This document shows positions 1-9,041 of a DNA stretch of 64,000 bases, piece by piece. A model generated the notes under the pieces. It saw only the letters and a list, made by a program, of their open reading frames with translations. It was not told the origin of the DNA and ran no database searches. Source of the DNA: an uncultured Flavobacteriaceae bacterium (GTDB taxonomy: Bacteria > Bacteroidota > Bacteroidia > Flavobacteriales > Flavobacteriaceae); contig CALSPF010000002.1 of assembly GCA_943788165.1 (NCBI GenBank), positions 747,890 to 811,889 of the forward strand, written 5' to 3'. A program made the translations under genes and the position numbers. Numbering within the stretch: the stretch's first letter is position 1; each line of letters opens with the position of its first letter.

Positions 1-82
1 AGTATCCGTGTTGTGCAAGTACGATGGCTAAGGCTTTTCCGATTCCGGAGCTCGCTCCAACGATGATGGCTTTTTTTGACAT
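1..82 (-). CDS. SDR-family oxidoreductase, N-terminal fragment (runs off window)
   Basis: Reverse complement reads MSKKAIIVGASSGIGKALAIVLAQHGY, the Rossmann GxxxGIG motif of short-chain dehydrogenases. Confidence 0.85.
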   Translation of the reverse strand, partial: MSKKAIIVGASSGIGKALAIVLAQHGY

Positions 83-83
83 A

Positions 84-1175
84 TTATAGATTTAGGTGAG
101 TGTCGTCGCAAAAGGGTCCCTTTGCTGTTTTCTTGCAATTGCACAAACGAACTTCTCCTGTTAGTTTTGCAGTGAATTTCTGCGGCTTGATTTTAGAGCC
201 GTGATGGGAGCCATCGCAAAAGGGCTGATTGGCACTCCGCCCACAGGCACACCACAAATAGTTTTCTCCTTTGGTTAAGGTCAAAGTTGCTGCTTCCTTG
301 GTAACGGTTTGTTTTATTAGGTGGTCTTTGTGCCAATCACTTTGTTTGTCCGGGGAAGTAAGAAAGGGGTAAAAATAAGCTGAAGTCCAAGGATCGTTTG
401 TTTTTTTCTGAAGGCCGTACTGCTTTGGGTAACTTCGCTGAAAAGTTGCGGTCCCAAAAAGTTGATCCCAGAAACTAAACATATTGCCAAAATTGCCATT
501 TGGATCACTTGCCTCATCAAGCAGTGAAGTACCGTGATGGGAATGATGAAAAGCTGGAGTAATAATAATGCGTTCCAAAATTTTTATGATAGGTCGCAAA
601 GCAGCAAATTCATAAAATGGCTTGTCCCAACGAAGTCTACTGTGCGATCCAATAATTATTAATTGTTTGAGAACCAATCCCAAGGCAACCGCTTTTGCTC
701 CTCCGGCAAAAACAATAAAACCAACCCACCAAATATTGGGCATAAGAATGTAATACAAAAAGGCATTTCGGTAGGAAACAAAGTAGCCCATTTCTTCTGC
801 CTGATGGTGTGCGCGGTGCAATTTCCATAGGAAGGAGGTTTCGTGTGCACTGCGGTGATACCAATACTGTAACACGTCATCTATCAAAAGGTAAACCAGT
901 AATGCCCAGCCAAAAGAAAGTTCATTGAAGAGAGATTGTTGTTCGGGAAAAAAAGTGTTACCGACAAGATAAACACAAAAGACAATGACAGGTTTAATGC
1001 CTGTGGAAAGCAATAAAAAACTAACAATCTCTTGAATCCAATCATCCGTCTTTCGTTTTGAATTAAAGAGGTAACCCGAAAGGGTTTCCATCAATCCAAA
1101 CCCAATTAAAATACTTAAAACCAAGATGACATCGAAATTTTCAATGCCCAGTAGGCGTACTAATAATTCACTCAT
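84..1175 (-). CDS. Sterol desaturase/fatty acid hydroxylase with C-terminal tandem CDGSH-type iron-sulfur domains
   Basis: HxxxH/HxxHH motifs (WYHRSAHE, HRAHHQAE, HHSHHG) in a membrane protein, followed by CACGRSANQPFCDGSH and CNCKKTAKGPFCDDTH. Confidence 0.85.
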   Translation of the reverse strand: MSELLVRLLGIENFDVILVLSILIGFGLMETLSGYLFNSKRKTDDWIQEIVSFLLLSTGIKPVIVFCVYLVGNTFFPEQQSLFNELSFGWALLVYLLIDDVLQYWYHRSAHETSFLWKLHRAHHQAEEMGYFVSYRNAFLYYILMPNIWWVGFIVFAGGAKAVALGLVLKQLIIIGSHSRLRWDKPFYEFAALRPIIKILERIIITPAFHHSHHGTSLLDEASDPNGNFGNMFSFWDQLFGTATFQRSYPKQYGLQKKTNDPWTSAYFYPFLTSPDKQSDWHKDHLIKQTVTKEAATLTLTKGENYLWCACGRSANQPFCDGSHHGSKIKPQKFTAKLTGEVRLCNCKKTAKGPFCDDTHLNL

Positions 1176-2758
1176 TATTCTTCGTCATTAGCTCTAAAGG
1201 TAGGGGTGATTCTTGCCTTGGTGTTTTGCTCAAAACCATAGGCAACTTCAATTAGAGTTGGTTCACTCCAGGCTCTTCCAAAGAAAGATAAGCCTACAGG
1301 TAGACCGTGAATATCTCCCATGGGAATGGTAATGTTTGGGTAGCCCGACCATGCCGCGGGAGAAGAACTACCCAGATGATAGTTATCTCCATTGAGCCAA
1401 TCGGTACTCCAAGCTGGGCTGCCCGTAGGGGCAATAATAGCATCTAGGTTGTATTCATCCATTACACGATCAATACCCTCTTGTTGACTCATGCGAATTA
1501 AATTTTTTAAAGCCGTTTGATAGGCTTCACTTTCCAAGCCTTCTTTGTCGTTAGCCATTTTAAGATAAGCTTGATTGTAGTACTTCAATTCAATGGAATC
1601 TTGTTCGTTAAAGGCAATTAACTCGTCTAAATTTTTAATGGGAGCATTTTCACCTAAAGAAGTAAAATAAGCATTCAATCCGTCTTTATATTCATGTAGC
1701 ATTACTTGAAAGGAGTTCCGTCCAGTTTCACGCGGAGCGATGGCGTCAATTTCAATCACTTCTGCGCCCAAGCTTTTTAATGTTCTAACCGACTTGCGAA
1801 CAAGACTGTCTACCTCAGTATTTTCTCCTAATGGTGCAGTATACAATGCAATGCGTTTTCCCTGAACACCGTCAAGCTTTAGAAAAGGAGAATAGTCAGT
1901 TAAGGCATGCTCCTTACTAGCTAATGTTTTACTGTCTTTTTTATCTACACCTGTCAAAACGCCGAGGGTTAACACAGCATCGGTGAGTGTTCGCGCCATG
2001 GGTCCGGCGGTATCTTGGGTGAACGAAATGGGGATAATCCCCGATCGACTGATGAGTCCTACCGTAGGTTTTATTCCTACAATCCCATTGGCATTGGAAG
2101 GACAAACAATGGAACCGTTGGTTTCAGTTCCAATGGCTAAAACAGTTAAGTTGGCCGAAACAGCCGCACCAGATCCAGCACTTGATCCACAAGGATTACG
2201 GGTCAATACATAAGGATTTTTCGTTTGACCATTTATCCCACTCCATCCGCTAGAAGAGTTCTGTCCCCGAAAATTGGCCCATTCACTCAAATTGGCTTTC
2301 GCTAATATTATTGCTCCAGCAGCTCTCAGTTTTGCGGTAACTTCACTATCCTGCAGGGGTTTTGAATCCATCAGTGCTCGAGATCCAGCGGTAGTAGCCA
2401 TTTTATCGTGGGTGTCTATATTATCTTTTAATACAATTGGAATACCATGTAATGGTCCACGTCGTTTTCCAGCAGCTAATTCAGCGTCCAATTCGTTGGC
2501 TATGGCAAGCGCATCTGGATTAACTTCTATGATAGATCGAAGCGTTGGTCCTTTTCTATCAATGCGTTCAATGCGGTTTAGATAGGCTTGGGTCACGTCC
2601 GTAATTGTATATTCACCTGAAGCGTATCCAGAAGAAAGTTTACGAATGTCTGACTCAAGGTAGGGAAAGTCATTAAGCTGTTCACTTGCTTTATGATTGT
2701 TTTGATTACATCCAATTATAGTTGTTAGTAGAAAAAGGTATAAGATAGTTGGTTTCAT
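1175..2758 (-). CDS. Amidase (amidase signature family), lipoprotein-like N-terminus
   Basis: GSSAGSGAAVSANLTVLAIGTETNGSIVCPSNANGIVGIKPTVGLISRSGIIPIS amidase signature; N-terminal signal ending in GC. Confidence 0.9.
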   Translation of the reverse strand: MKPTILYLFLLTTIIGCNQNNHKASEQLNDFPYLESDIRKLSSGYASGEYTITDVTQAYLNRIERIDRKGPTLRSIIEVNPDALAIANELDAELAAGKRRGPLHGIPIVLKDNIDTHDKMATTAGSRALMDSKPLQDSEVTAKLRAAGAIILAKANLSEWANFRGQNSSSGWSGINGQTKNPYVLTRNPCGSSAGSGAAVSANLTVLAIGTETNGSIVCPSNANGIVGIKPTVGLISRSGIIPISFTQDTAGPMARTLTDAVLTLGVLTGVDKKDSKTLASKEHALTDYSPFLKLDGVQGKRIALYTAPLGENTEVDSLVRKSVRTLKSLGAEVIEIDAIAPRETGRNSFQVMLHEYKDGLNAYFTSLGENAPIKNLDELIAFNEQDSIELKYYNQAYLKMANDKEGLESEAYQTALKNLIRMSQQEGIDRVMDEYNLDAIIAPTGSPAWSTDWLNGDNYHLGSSSPAAWSGYPNITIPMGDIHGLPVGLSFFGRAWSEPTLIEVAYGFEQNTKARITPTFRANDEE

Positions 2759-2849
2759 AATTCCGTTATCATTTGACCATTAAATTAGCTCTTTTTAAAG
2801 AAAAATAACATTAAAGTTGAAATCCATTTCAAAAAAAACAAAGGAAAAG

Positions 2850-2880
2850 TTTGTTTATTTCAATACGGGGCTTAGATTTG
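2850..2880 (+). promoter_or_regulatory. Bacteroidetes-type promoter for the phe/tyr operon (TTTG-N19-TAGATTTG)
   Basis: TTTG at 2850-2853, 19-nt spacer, TAGATTTG at 2873-2880 matching TAnnTTTG; leader ORF starts 18 nt downstream. Confidence 0.7.
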
Positions 2881-2897
2881 TAGTTAATTAGAACAAA

Positions 2898-2966
2898 ATG
2901 AACAACACGTTTTTATATCGCAACACTTTTTTTTACTTCTTTAACGAGGCAGAAAGGACTTTGTAA
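2898..2966 (+). CDS. Phe/Tyr-rich leader peptide of a transcription attenuator: MNNTFLYRNTFFYFFNEAERTL
   Basis: 22-codon ORF with 5 Phe and 2 Tyr (TTT TTT TAC TTC TTT cluster at 2928-2942) directly before the attenuator and pheA. Confidence 0.85.
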   Translation: MNNTFLYRNTFFYFFNEAERTL

Positions 2967-2985
2967 TATATCAACGCAACGATAG

Positions 2986-3020
2986 AAAAAGTCCTGACAT
3001 TTGTTCGGGACTTTTTTTTT
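2986..3020 (+). terminator. Attenuator terminator upstream of pheA
   Basis: AAAAAGTCCTGA-CATTTGT-TCGGGACTTTTT stem followed by a T-run, 10 nt before the pheA ATG. Confidence 0.85.
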
Positions 3021-3030
3021 GGGGTATACT

Positions 3031-3855
3031 ATGGAAACAAAAACAGCAATACAAGGAATTAAAGGGTCATTTCACCATGCCGTGGCGATGAATTATTTTC
3101 ATCAAGGGGTTAAATTGGAGGAATGCCTAAGTTTCGACACCCTAGTTGCTGCTGTCTTAGATGCTAAGGTGCAGCATGCTGTTATGGCCTTGGAAAATTC
3201 AATCGCTGGATCTATAATACCCAATTATGCTTTAATCGATCGGAATGATTTATCAATTATCGGAGAATATAACCTAACCATTCATCATAATTTGATGGCT
3301 TTGGAAGGCCAGTCTATAGCCGATTTAACCGAAGTGCATTCCCATCCGATGGCCCTCTTGCAATGCAAGGCTTTTTTTCAAGCATATCCGCATATTCGTT
3401 TGATTGAAGCGGCCGATACAGCCGATGTTGCACGATCTATTTCTGCCGAAAATCGCAAGGGAATTGGAGCGATTGCACCAAAGCAAGCGGCCGAAATCTA
3501 CGAATTAAACATATTCGCACATTCCATACAAACCATTCAAGATAATGTTACCCGTTTTGTCATCATTCAGAAAAAAAGTGATGTAATTGAGAATAAGCAA
3601 GTCAATAAAGCTTCTTTAAAATTTATTTTAGATCATCAACGGGGAAGTTTGGCAGCTGTACTCAATGTAATGAGTGATTGTCTATTGAACCTAACAAAAA
3701 TACAGTCTCTTCCCGTAATTGAAACACCAGGGAAATATGCCTTTTTTGTTGATGTTACTTTTGATCATTTACATCAGTATGAAAAAGCGCGCAAGATTTT
3801 AGTAATCATGGCATTAGAATTTAAAATCCTTGGAGAATATAACACCGCCAAATGA
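3031..3855 (+). CDS. pheA: Prephenate dehydratase
   Basis: PDT-like sequence (IQGIKGSFHHAVA, NSIAGSI, DNVTRFVII) plus ACT-like C-terminus; ORF track starts at a non-ATG at 3001, ATG at 3031 preferred. Confidence 0.88.
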   Translation: METKTAIQGIKGSFHHAVAMNYFHQGVKLEECLSFDTLVAAVLDAKVQHAVMALENSIAGSIIPNYALIDRNDLSIIGEYNLTIHHNLMALEGQSIADLTEVHSHPMALLQCKAFFQAYPHIRLIEAADTADVARSISAENRKGIGAIAPKQAAEIYELNIFAHSIQTIQDNVTRFVIIQKKSDVIENKQVNKASLKFILDHQRGSLAAVLNVMSDCLLNLTKIQSLPVIETPGKYAFFVDVTFDHLHQYEKARKILVIMALEFKILGEYNTAK

Positions 3856-5009
3856 TGAAAACAACAACCGCAACCCGTCTTGAAAGTGTAAAAGAATACT
3901 ATTTCTCCAAAAAATTGAGAGAAGTAGCTGGGCTTATTCAAGCTGGGAAGCCTGTGCTGAATATGGGGATTGGAAGCCCAGACCTACCACCACATCCGTC
4001 TGTAGTAGAAGCCTTACAGGCAGGTTTGTCTCACCCAAAGGCACATATGTACCAGAGTTATCAAGGCTTACCCGCATTGCGCGAGGCCATGGCAGGCTTT
4101 TATCAGCGAAACTATAATGTTAGCCTCAATCCTTCATCTGACATTCTCCCCCTTATGGGATCCAAAGAAGGGATCATGCATATATCTCTAGCGTTTTTAA
4201 ACAGAGGCGATGAGGTGCTCATTCCCAATCCAGGTTATCCAACCTACAGTTCAGTCACTCAGTTGGTTGAAGCAACACCTGTTTTTTATGCTTTAAGTGG
4301 AGACAACGATTGGCAACCTGATTTTGCTGCTCTTGAAGCCATGGATACCTCTAAGATTAAACTTATGTGGTTGAATTATCCCCATATGCCAACTGGAGCA
4401 ATGGCACAAACAGCCACTTTTACACGTTTAATCAAATGGGCAAAAGACAATGAAATTTTATTGGTTAACGATAACCCTTACAGTTTTATCCTCAATGATT
4501 ATCCACAAAGTGTTTTGTCATTACCAGATGCTAAGGAGGTTTGTATGGAATTAAATTCCTTGAGTAAATCCTTCAATATGGCGGGCTGGCGTGTTGGAAT
4601 ATTGGCGGGGAATCAAGACAACATTCAAGCGGTATTGAAAGTAAAAAGTAATATGGATTCGGGTATGTTTTATGGCATTCAACAAGGAGCCATTGCAGCG
4701 CTTAATACTTCCAACAGTTGGTTCGATGAACTGAATGAGGTGTACCAAAGACGTCGTTCCCTAGTAGAAGAATTGGCTCGTTTAATGCATTCCACTCCCG
4801 ATCCGGATAGTGTAGGTATGTTTGTTTGGGCTAAACTAAATGACAACAGTCTTTCGGCTGAAGAATTCATTGATAATATTTTATACCAGAAAGACATCTT
4901 TATTACGCCAGGAACAATATTTGGAAGTCAAGGAGAAGGCTATATTCGTTTTTCACTCTGCGTTACTGAAGAGCAAATACAAACAGCCATTAATCGAATC
5001 AAAGCATGA
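3852..5009 (+). CDS. Class I/II PLP-dependent aminotransferase (aromatic operon)
   Basis: SLSKSFNMAGWRVG PLP-lysine motif; start overlaps the pheA stop. Confidence 0.88.
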   Translation: MMKTTTATRLESVKEYYFSKKLREVAGLIQAGKPVLNMGIGSPDLPPHPSVVEALQAGLSHPKAHMYQSYQGLPALREAMAGFYQRNYNVSLNPSSDILPLMGSKEGIMHISLAFLNRGDEVLIPNPGYPTYSSVTQLVEATPVFYALSGDNDWQPDFAALEAMDTSKIKLMWLNYPHMPTGAMAQTATFTRLIKWAKDNEILLVNDNPYSFILNDYPQSVLSLPDAKEVCMELNSLSKSFNMAGWRVGILAGNQDNIQAVLKVKSNMDSGMFYGIQQGAIAALNTSNSWFDELNEVYQRRRSLVEELARLMHSTPDPDSVGMFVWAKLNDNSLSAEEFIDNILYQKDIFITPGTIFGSQGEGYIRFSLCVTEEQIQTAINRIKA

Positions 5010-5863
5010 AATTATATGTTATCGGTATCGGATTAATTGGGGGTTCCATGGCCATGGACTTGAAAAAGTGTTATTCGGCTATTGAAGTGATTGGCGTTGA
5101 TACCAACGAAGCTCATTTGGAAGAAGCACTTGCCAGGGGCATTATAGATAAGAAAGGAAGCTTAAAAGACATCGATCAAGCTGACCGAGTGATTCTGAGT
5201 ATACCTGTGAAAGACAGTTTGGCTTTGCTGCCAACATTGTTGGACCAGTTGAATGAAAATGCATTGTTGTGGGATGTAGGTTCAACCAAAGAAGAACTGT
5301 GTAAAGTGGTAGAAACACATCCAAAACGCGACCAATATTTAGCTGCGCATCCCATAGCAGGTACAGAGTTTTCTGGACCAAAGGCTGCTCATGTCGGGTT
5401 GTTTGAAGGGAAACCACAGATTTTATGTGAAACCCATAAAACCCGTCCAGATTTGTTGTCATGGGCCAAAACATCCTTTCGCCAAATGGGCATGTACCTT
5501 CGTTTTATGGAGGCCAATGACCATGATAAACACATGGCCTACGTTTCGCATTTGTCTCACATCAGTTCTTTTATGTTGGGTAAAACAGTACTTGAACAAG
5601 AAGAAGATGAACAAAATATTTTTGACTTAGCCGGTAGTGGTTTTGAATCTACTGTTCGCTTGGCCAAAAGCTCGCCAGACATGTGGGCGCCAATTTTTGA
5701 ACAAAACAAGACCAATGTATTAAGTATTTTATCTTCTTACATTGAGAATTTAGAGAATTTTAAACGCAAATTAGAAAATGATGACATTGCTGATCTGCAC
5801 CAACAAATGAAACATACAAATCAATTAACAACAATCCTTAACGGGATTAAACACAACAATTAG
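5006..5863 (+). CDS. tyrA: Prephenate dehydrogenase
   Basis: GIGLIGGSMAMDL nucleotide-binding motif and HPIAGTEFSGP; ATGA overlap with the previous gene. Confidence 0.88.
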   Translation: MKLYVIGIGLIGGSMAMDLKKCYSAIEVIGVDTNEAHLEEALARGIIDKKGSLKDIDQADRVILSIPVKDSLALLPTLLDQLNENALLWDVGSTKEELCKVVETHPKRDQYLAAHPIAGTEFSGPKAAHVGLFEGKPQILCETHKTRPDLLSWAKTSFRQMGMYLRFMEANDHDKHMAYVSHLSHISSFMLGKTVLEQEEDEQNIFDLAGSGFESTVRLAKSSPDMWAPIFEQNKTNVLSILSSYIENLENFKRKLENDDIADLHQQMKHTNQLTTILNGIKHNN

Positions 5864-5865
5864 TT

Positions 5866-6948
5866 ATGGAGAATACTCCCGCAATGCGCGAATGGTTGAA
5901 CGATTTCGGTCTATCGCATCCCTTAGTTATCGGTGGTCCTTGTAGTGCCGAGACAGAAGAACAAGTCATGAAAATTGCTCATGAATTGAAAGACACTGAT
6001 GTAACAGTATATCGTGCTGGAATTTGGAAACCCAGAACACGCCCGGGTATGTTCGAAGGGGTTGGAGCAATTGGATTAAAATGGCTACAACGCGTGAAGG
6101 AAGAAACGGGAATGTTAACGGCGACTGAAGTAGCCAACAAAGATCATGTTAAGTTAGCGCTGGAGCATGACATCGACATCTTGTGGATTGGTGCCCGTTC
6201 TACTGTAAGTCCATTCATTGTGCAGGAAATTGCTGATGCTTTGGAAGGTACAGACAAGATCGTTTTGGTGAAAAATCCTGTCAATCCAGATGTAGCACTG
6301 TGGTTAGGTGGAGTAGAACGTTTGTATACGGCAAACATTAAGAACTTAGGGTTAATCCACCGCGGATTTTCTGCGTATGGAAAATCAAAATACAGAAACA
6401 ATCCTGAATGGCAAATTGCCGTTGAGGTGCAAAACAGGTTCCCTGACTTACCTTTAATTTGTGATCCTTCTCATATTACAGGGAACAGAGAAATGATTTT
6501 CGATACCTGCCAAATGGCCTTGGACTTAAATTTTGATGGTTTAATGATTGAAAGCCACTGGGATCCAGACAATGCATGGAGTGATGCTGCACAGCAAGTT
6601 ACCCCTGAAAAATTGGTTCAGATTATGTGCGATTTAAAAATTCGCGAAGCAACAACAGATGAGGCTTCATACCAGACTGCTTTACAAAATTTACGTGCAC
6701 AAATAGACATTGCTGATCAGACAATACTAGACACTTTGGGTAATCGCATGAAAGTAGCCGAAGCGATTGGCGAACTCAAGAAAGAAAACAATGTTGCCGT
6801 ATTGCAAAACAAACGTTGGAATGAAATTCTAGGAAAGATGGTTTTGGAAGGTGAAAGCCGTGGTTTATCAGAAGAATTTGTCTTGCGCATGTTCAAGGCG
6901 ATTCATCAAGAATCCATCAATCACCAAGAACAGATTGTAAAAGCATAA
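5866..6948 (+). CDS. Bifunctional 3-deoxy-7-phosphoheptulonate synthase / chorismate mutase
   Basis: GGPCSAETEEQ, AGIWKPRTRPGMFEG, DPSHITGNRE plus C-terminal CM helices (DQTILDTLGNRMKVAEAIGELKKENNVAVLQNKRW). Confidence 0.9.
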   Translation: MENTPAMREWLNDFGLSHPLVIGGPCSAETEEQVMKIAHELKDTDVTVYRAGIWKPRTRPGMFEGVGAIGLKWLQRVKEETGMLTATEVANKDHVKLALEHDIDILWIGARSTVSPFIVQEIADALEGTDKIVLVKNPVNPDVALWLGGVERLYTANIKNLGLIHRGFSAYGKSKYRNNPEWQIAVEVQNRFPDLPLICDPSHITGNREMIFDTCQMALDLNFDGLMIESHWDPDNAWSDAAQQVTPEKLVQIMCDLKIREATTDEASYQTALQNLRAQIDIADQTILDTLGNRMKVAEAIGELKKENNVAVLQNKRWNEILGKMVLEGESRGLSEEFVLRMFKAIHQESINHQEQIVKA

Positions 6949-6950
6949 AA

Positions 6951-6982
6951 TTTTAAAAACCGACGCAAGTCGGTTTTTAAAA
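6951..6982 (+). terminator. Rho-independent terminator after the aromatic operon
   Basis: TTTTAAAAACCGAC-GCAA-GTCGGTTTTTAAAA, 14-bp perfect stem. Confidence 0.9.
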
Positions 6983-7012
6983 TATATTAGGGTTAATTAA
7001 AATCCCATTTAT

Positions 7013-7609
7013 ATGATTTTTTCCAATCTTAGCCTCATGCGCGAATCTCGTGAAGCCCTTTCTCCCTATTGGGGTGTAGGTGTTTTGGTAGCGTTTGTTT
7101 ATGCCCTTATTATTGGGGTACCTTCTGGTGTTTTTCCTGGAACTGGAGAACTTATTCCTCTACTATTAGCGGGCCCTTTTTCTGTGGGTCTTGCACTTTT
7201 TTCTTTTTCGGTTGTAAGAAAAGAGTCACCGCATTTCAATCAGCTTTTTCAAGGTTTTCAATCGCCTGTTTTTTTTAAAAGCTTTTTAGCCAATCTTTGT
7301 ATAACTATTTTGACGGTTGTAGGTTTTGTTTTATTGATAATTCCTGGTATTATAGTAGCGCTTGGGTTTGGCTTAACCTTTTTTGTAATGGCCGATCGAC
7401 CAGATTTATCTTTTACTGACTGTATTCAAGAAAGCTGGCGACTCATGGACGGCTATAAGCTTAAATATTTGGGCCTTAACATTCGTTTTATTCCATGGTA
7501 CTTTTTAGGTGTTTTGTGTTTAGGAGTAGGAGTGTTATTGGTTATTCCATGGCATTTTGTTACCATAGCGCATTTCCATGAGGAAGTCAAAGCGATACAA
7601 AGTGTTTGA
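7013..7609 (+). CDS. Conserved polytopic membrane protein
   Basis: 198 aa, multiple hydrophobic segments. Confidence 0.6.
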   Translation: MIFSNLSLMRESREALSPYWGVGVLVAFVYALIIGVPSGVFPGTGELIPLLLAGPFSVGLALFSFSVVRKESPHFNQLFQGFQSPVFFKSFLANLCITILTVVGFVLLIIPGIIVALGFGLTFFVMADRPDLSFTDCIQESWRLMDGYKLKYLGLNIRFIPWYFLGVLCLGVGVLLVIPWHFVTIAHFHEEVKAIQSV

Positions 7610-7627
7610 TTAAGATATTCAGATACC

Positions 7628-7658
7628 AAAAAAAAACCGCTTATAAGCGGTTTTTTTT
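7628..7658. terminator. Bidirectional terminator
   Basis: A-run, ACCGCTTATAAGCGGT palindrome, T-run between convergent genes. Confidence 0.85.
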
Positions 7659-7691
7659 ATTTTCAGAACGGGATGTTATTCAATTTAAACT

Positions 7692-8942
7692 TTAGTTTCG
7701 ATACCTATTCCGATTATTATTTCGGTTTTTATTACTCGGTCGATTGCGATTATTGGGTCTTGGTTCCCCGGGTTTCTTAACGCTAGTCTCTTCAATTGCA
7801 TCATGGTTTTCCATAAAGGGGTGCTCTCCAAGACGAGGTAACTGTTGCTTGATTAGTTTTTCAATGTCTTTTAAATAGGGGCGTTCCTCTGCCATACAAA
7901 AAGAAAGTGCAATACCACTAGCATTGGCTCGCCCTGTTCTACCAATTCGGTGAACATAGGTTTCCGATACATTTGGCAGATCAAAGTTAATCACCAAGGA
8001 CAATTCATCTACATCAATTCCTCTTGCGGCAATATCTGTTGCAATCAATACTTTTAGTTTTCCGTCTTTAAAATCACCCAAAGCCTTTTGGCGCATGTTT
8101 TGGGATTTGTTTCCATGAATTGCAGCCGATCGTATTCCAGCTTGATCCAATTTTTTCACAATTTTATTGGCACCGTGTTTGGTACGCGAAAATACAAGAA
8201 CAGAGTCGTTATTTCGTTGTTCCAACAAATGAACCAATAATTTCGGCTTGTTGTTTTTACTAATAAAATATACGCCTTGTTTTACCTTTTCTGCAGTGGC
8301 TTGCTCGGGTTTAATGGTCACGCGTTGAAATTTGCCCAACATTTTTTGTGACAACTCGACAATGGTTTTTGGCATGGTTGCCGAGAAAAAAAGGGATTGT
8401 CTTTTTGGAGGGAGTTTAGCAATGATTTTTTTCACATCATGGATAAAGCCCATGTCCAACATTTGATCTGCTTCATCTAAGACAACATACTTTAAATCTT
8501 TAAAAGTAATGTATCCTTGACTTATTAAGTCCAATAATCGTCCTGGTGTGGCAATCAATATATCAACACCACTACGGAGGCTATTGACTTGTTGTGCTTG
8601 TTTTACTCCGCCAAAAATAACAGTATTTCTGAGGTTGGTAAACTGACTGTATGCGGTGAAGTTTTCAGCAATTTGAATCGCCAATTCTCGAGTTGGTGTC
8701 ACTACCAGCGCTTTTATTTTTCGCCGTCCTTTTCCAGAGGATTCTTCTTTACATAAATGATTGAGAATTGGAATACCAAAAGCGGCTGTTTTTCCGGTTC
8801 CTGTTTGCGCAACACCCAATAAGTCATCTCCTTTTAATAAAATGGGAATGGCTTGTTCTTGGATGGGAGTGGGTTGAGTATAGCCTTGTTTTTCAAGTGC
8901 TTTTAGTATGGGAGCCTCTAGGGCTAGGTCTTTAAATGTCAT
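7692..8942 (-). CDS. DEAD-box RNA helicase (RhlE-like)
   Basis: AQTGTGKTAAFGIPIL, DEADQMLDMGF, HRIGRTGRA; Asn/Arg-rich disordered tail. Confidence 0.93.
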   Translation of the reverse strand: MTFKDLALEAPILKALEKQGYTQPTPIQEQAIPILLKGDDLLGVAQTGTGKTAAFGIPILNHLCKEESSGKGRRKIKALVVTPTRELAIQIAENFTAYSQFTNLRNTVIFGGVKQAQQVNSLRSGVDILIATPGRLLDLISQGYITFKDLKYVVLDEADQMLDMGFIHDVKKIIAKLPPKRQSLFFSATMPKTIVELSQKMLGKFQRVTIKPEQATAEKVKQGVYFISKNNKPKLLVHLLEQRNNDSVLVFSRTKHGANKIVKKLDQAGIRSAAIHGNKSQNMRQKALGDFKDGKLKVLIATDIAARGIDVDELSLVINFDLPNVSETYVHRIGRTGRANASGIALSFCMAEERPYLKDIEKLIKQQLPRLGEHPFMENHDAIEETSVKKPGEPRPNNRNRPSNKNRNNNRNRYRN

Positions 8943-8996
8943 GTATTTGAATAATTTTGCTAAAGTACGCTTATATTTTTGATCTGTGTAGAAATA

Positions 8997-9021
8997 AAAA
9001 AAACCGCCTCAAGACGGTTTT
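8997..9021 (-). terminator. Terminator downstream of the aminotransferase gene
   Basis: AAAACCG/CGGTTTT stem with a T-run on the minus strand. Confidence 0.65.
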
Positions 9022-9041
9022 GATATTCGTTAAGCAAATAG

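Noticed and set aside
3001-3030. pheA starting at 3001 as in the ORF track
   Set aside because: That start lies within the attenuator terminator; ATG at 3031 gives the expected N-terminus.
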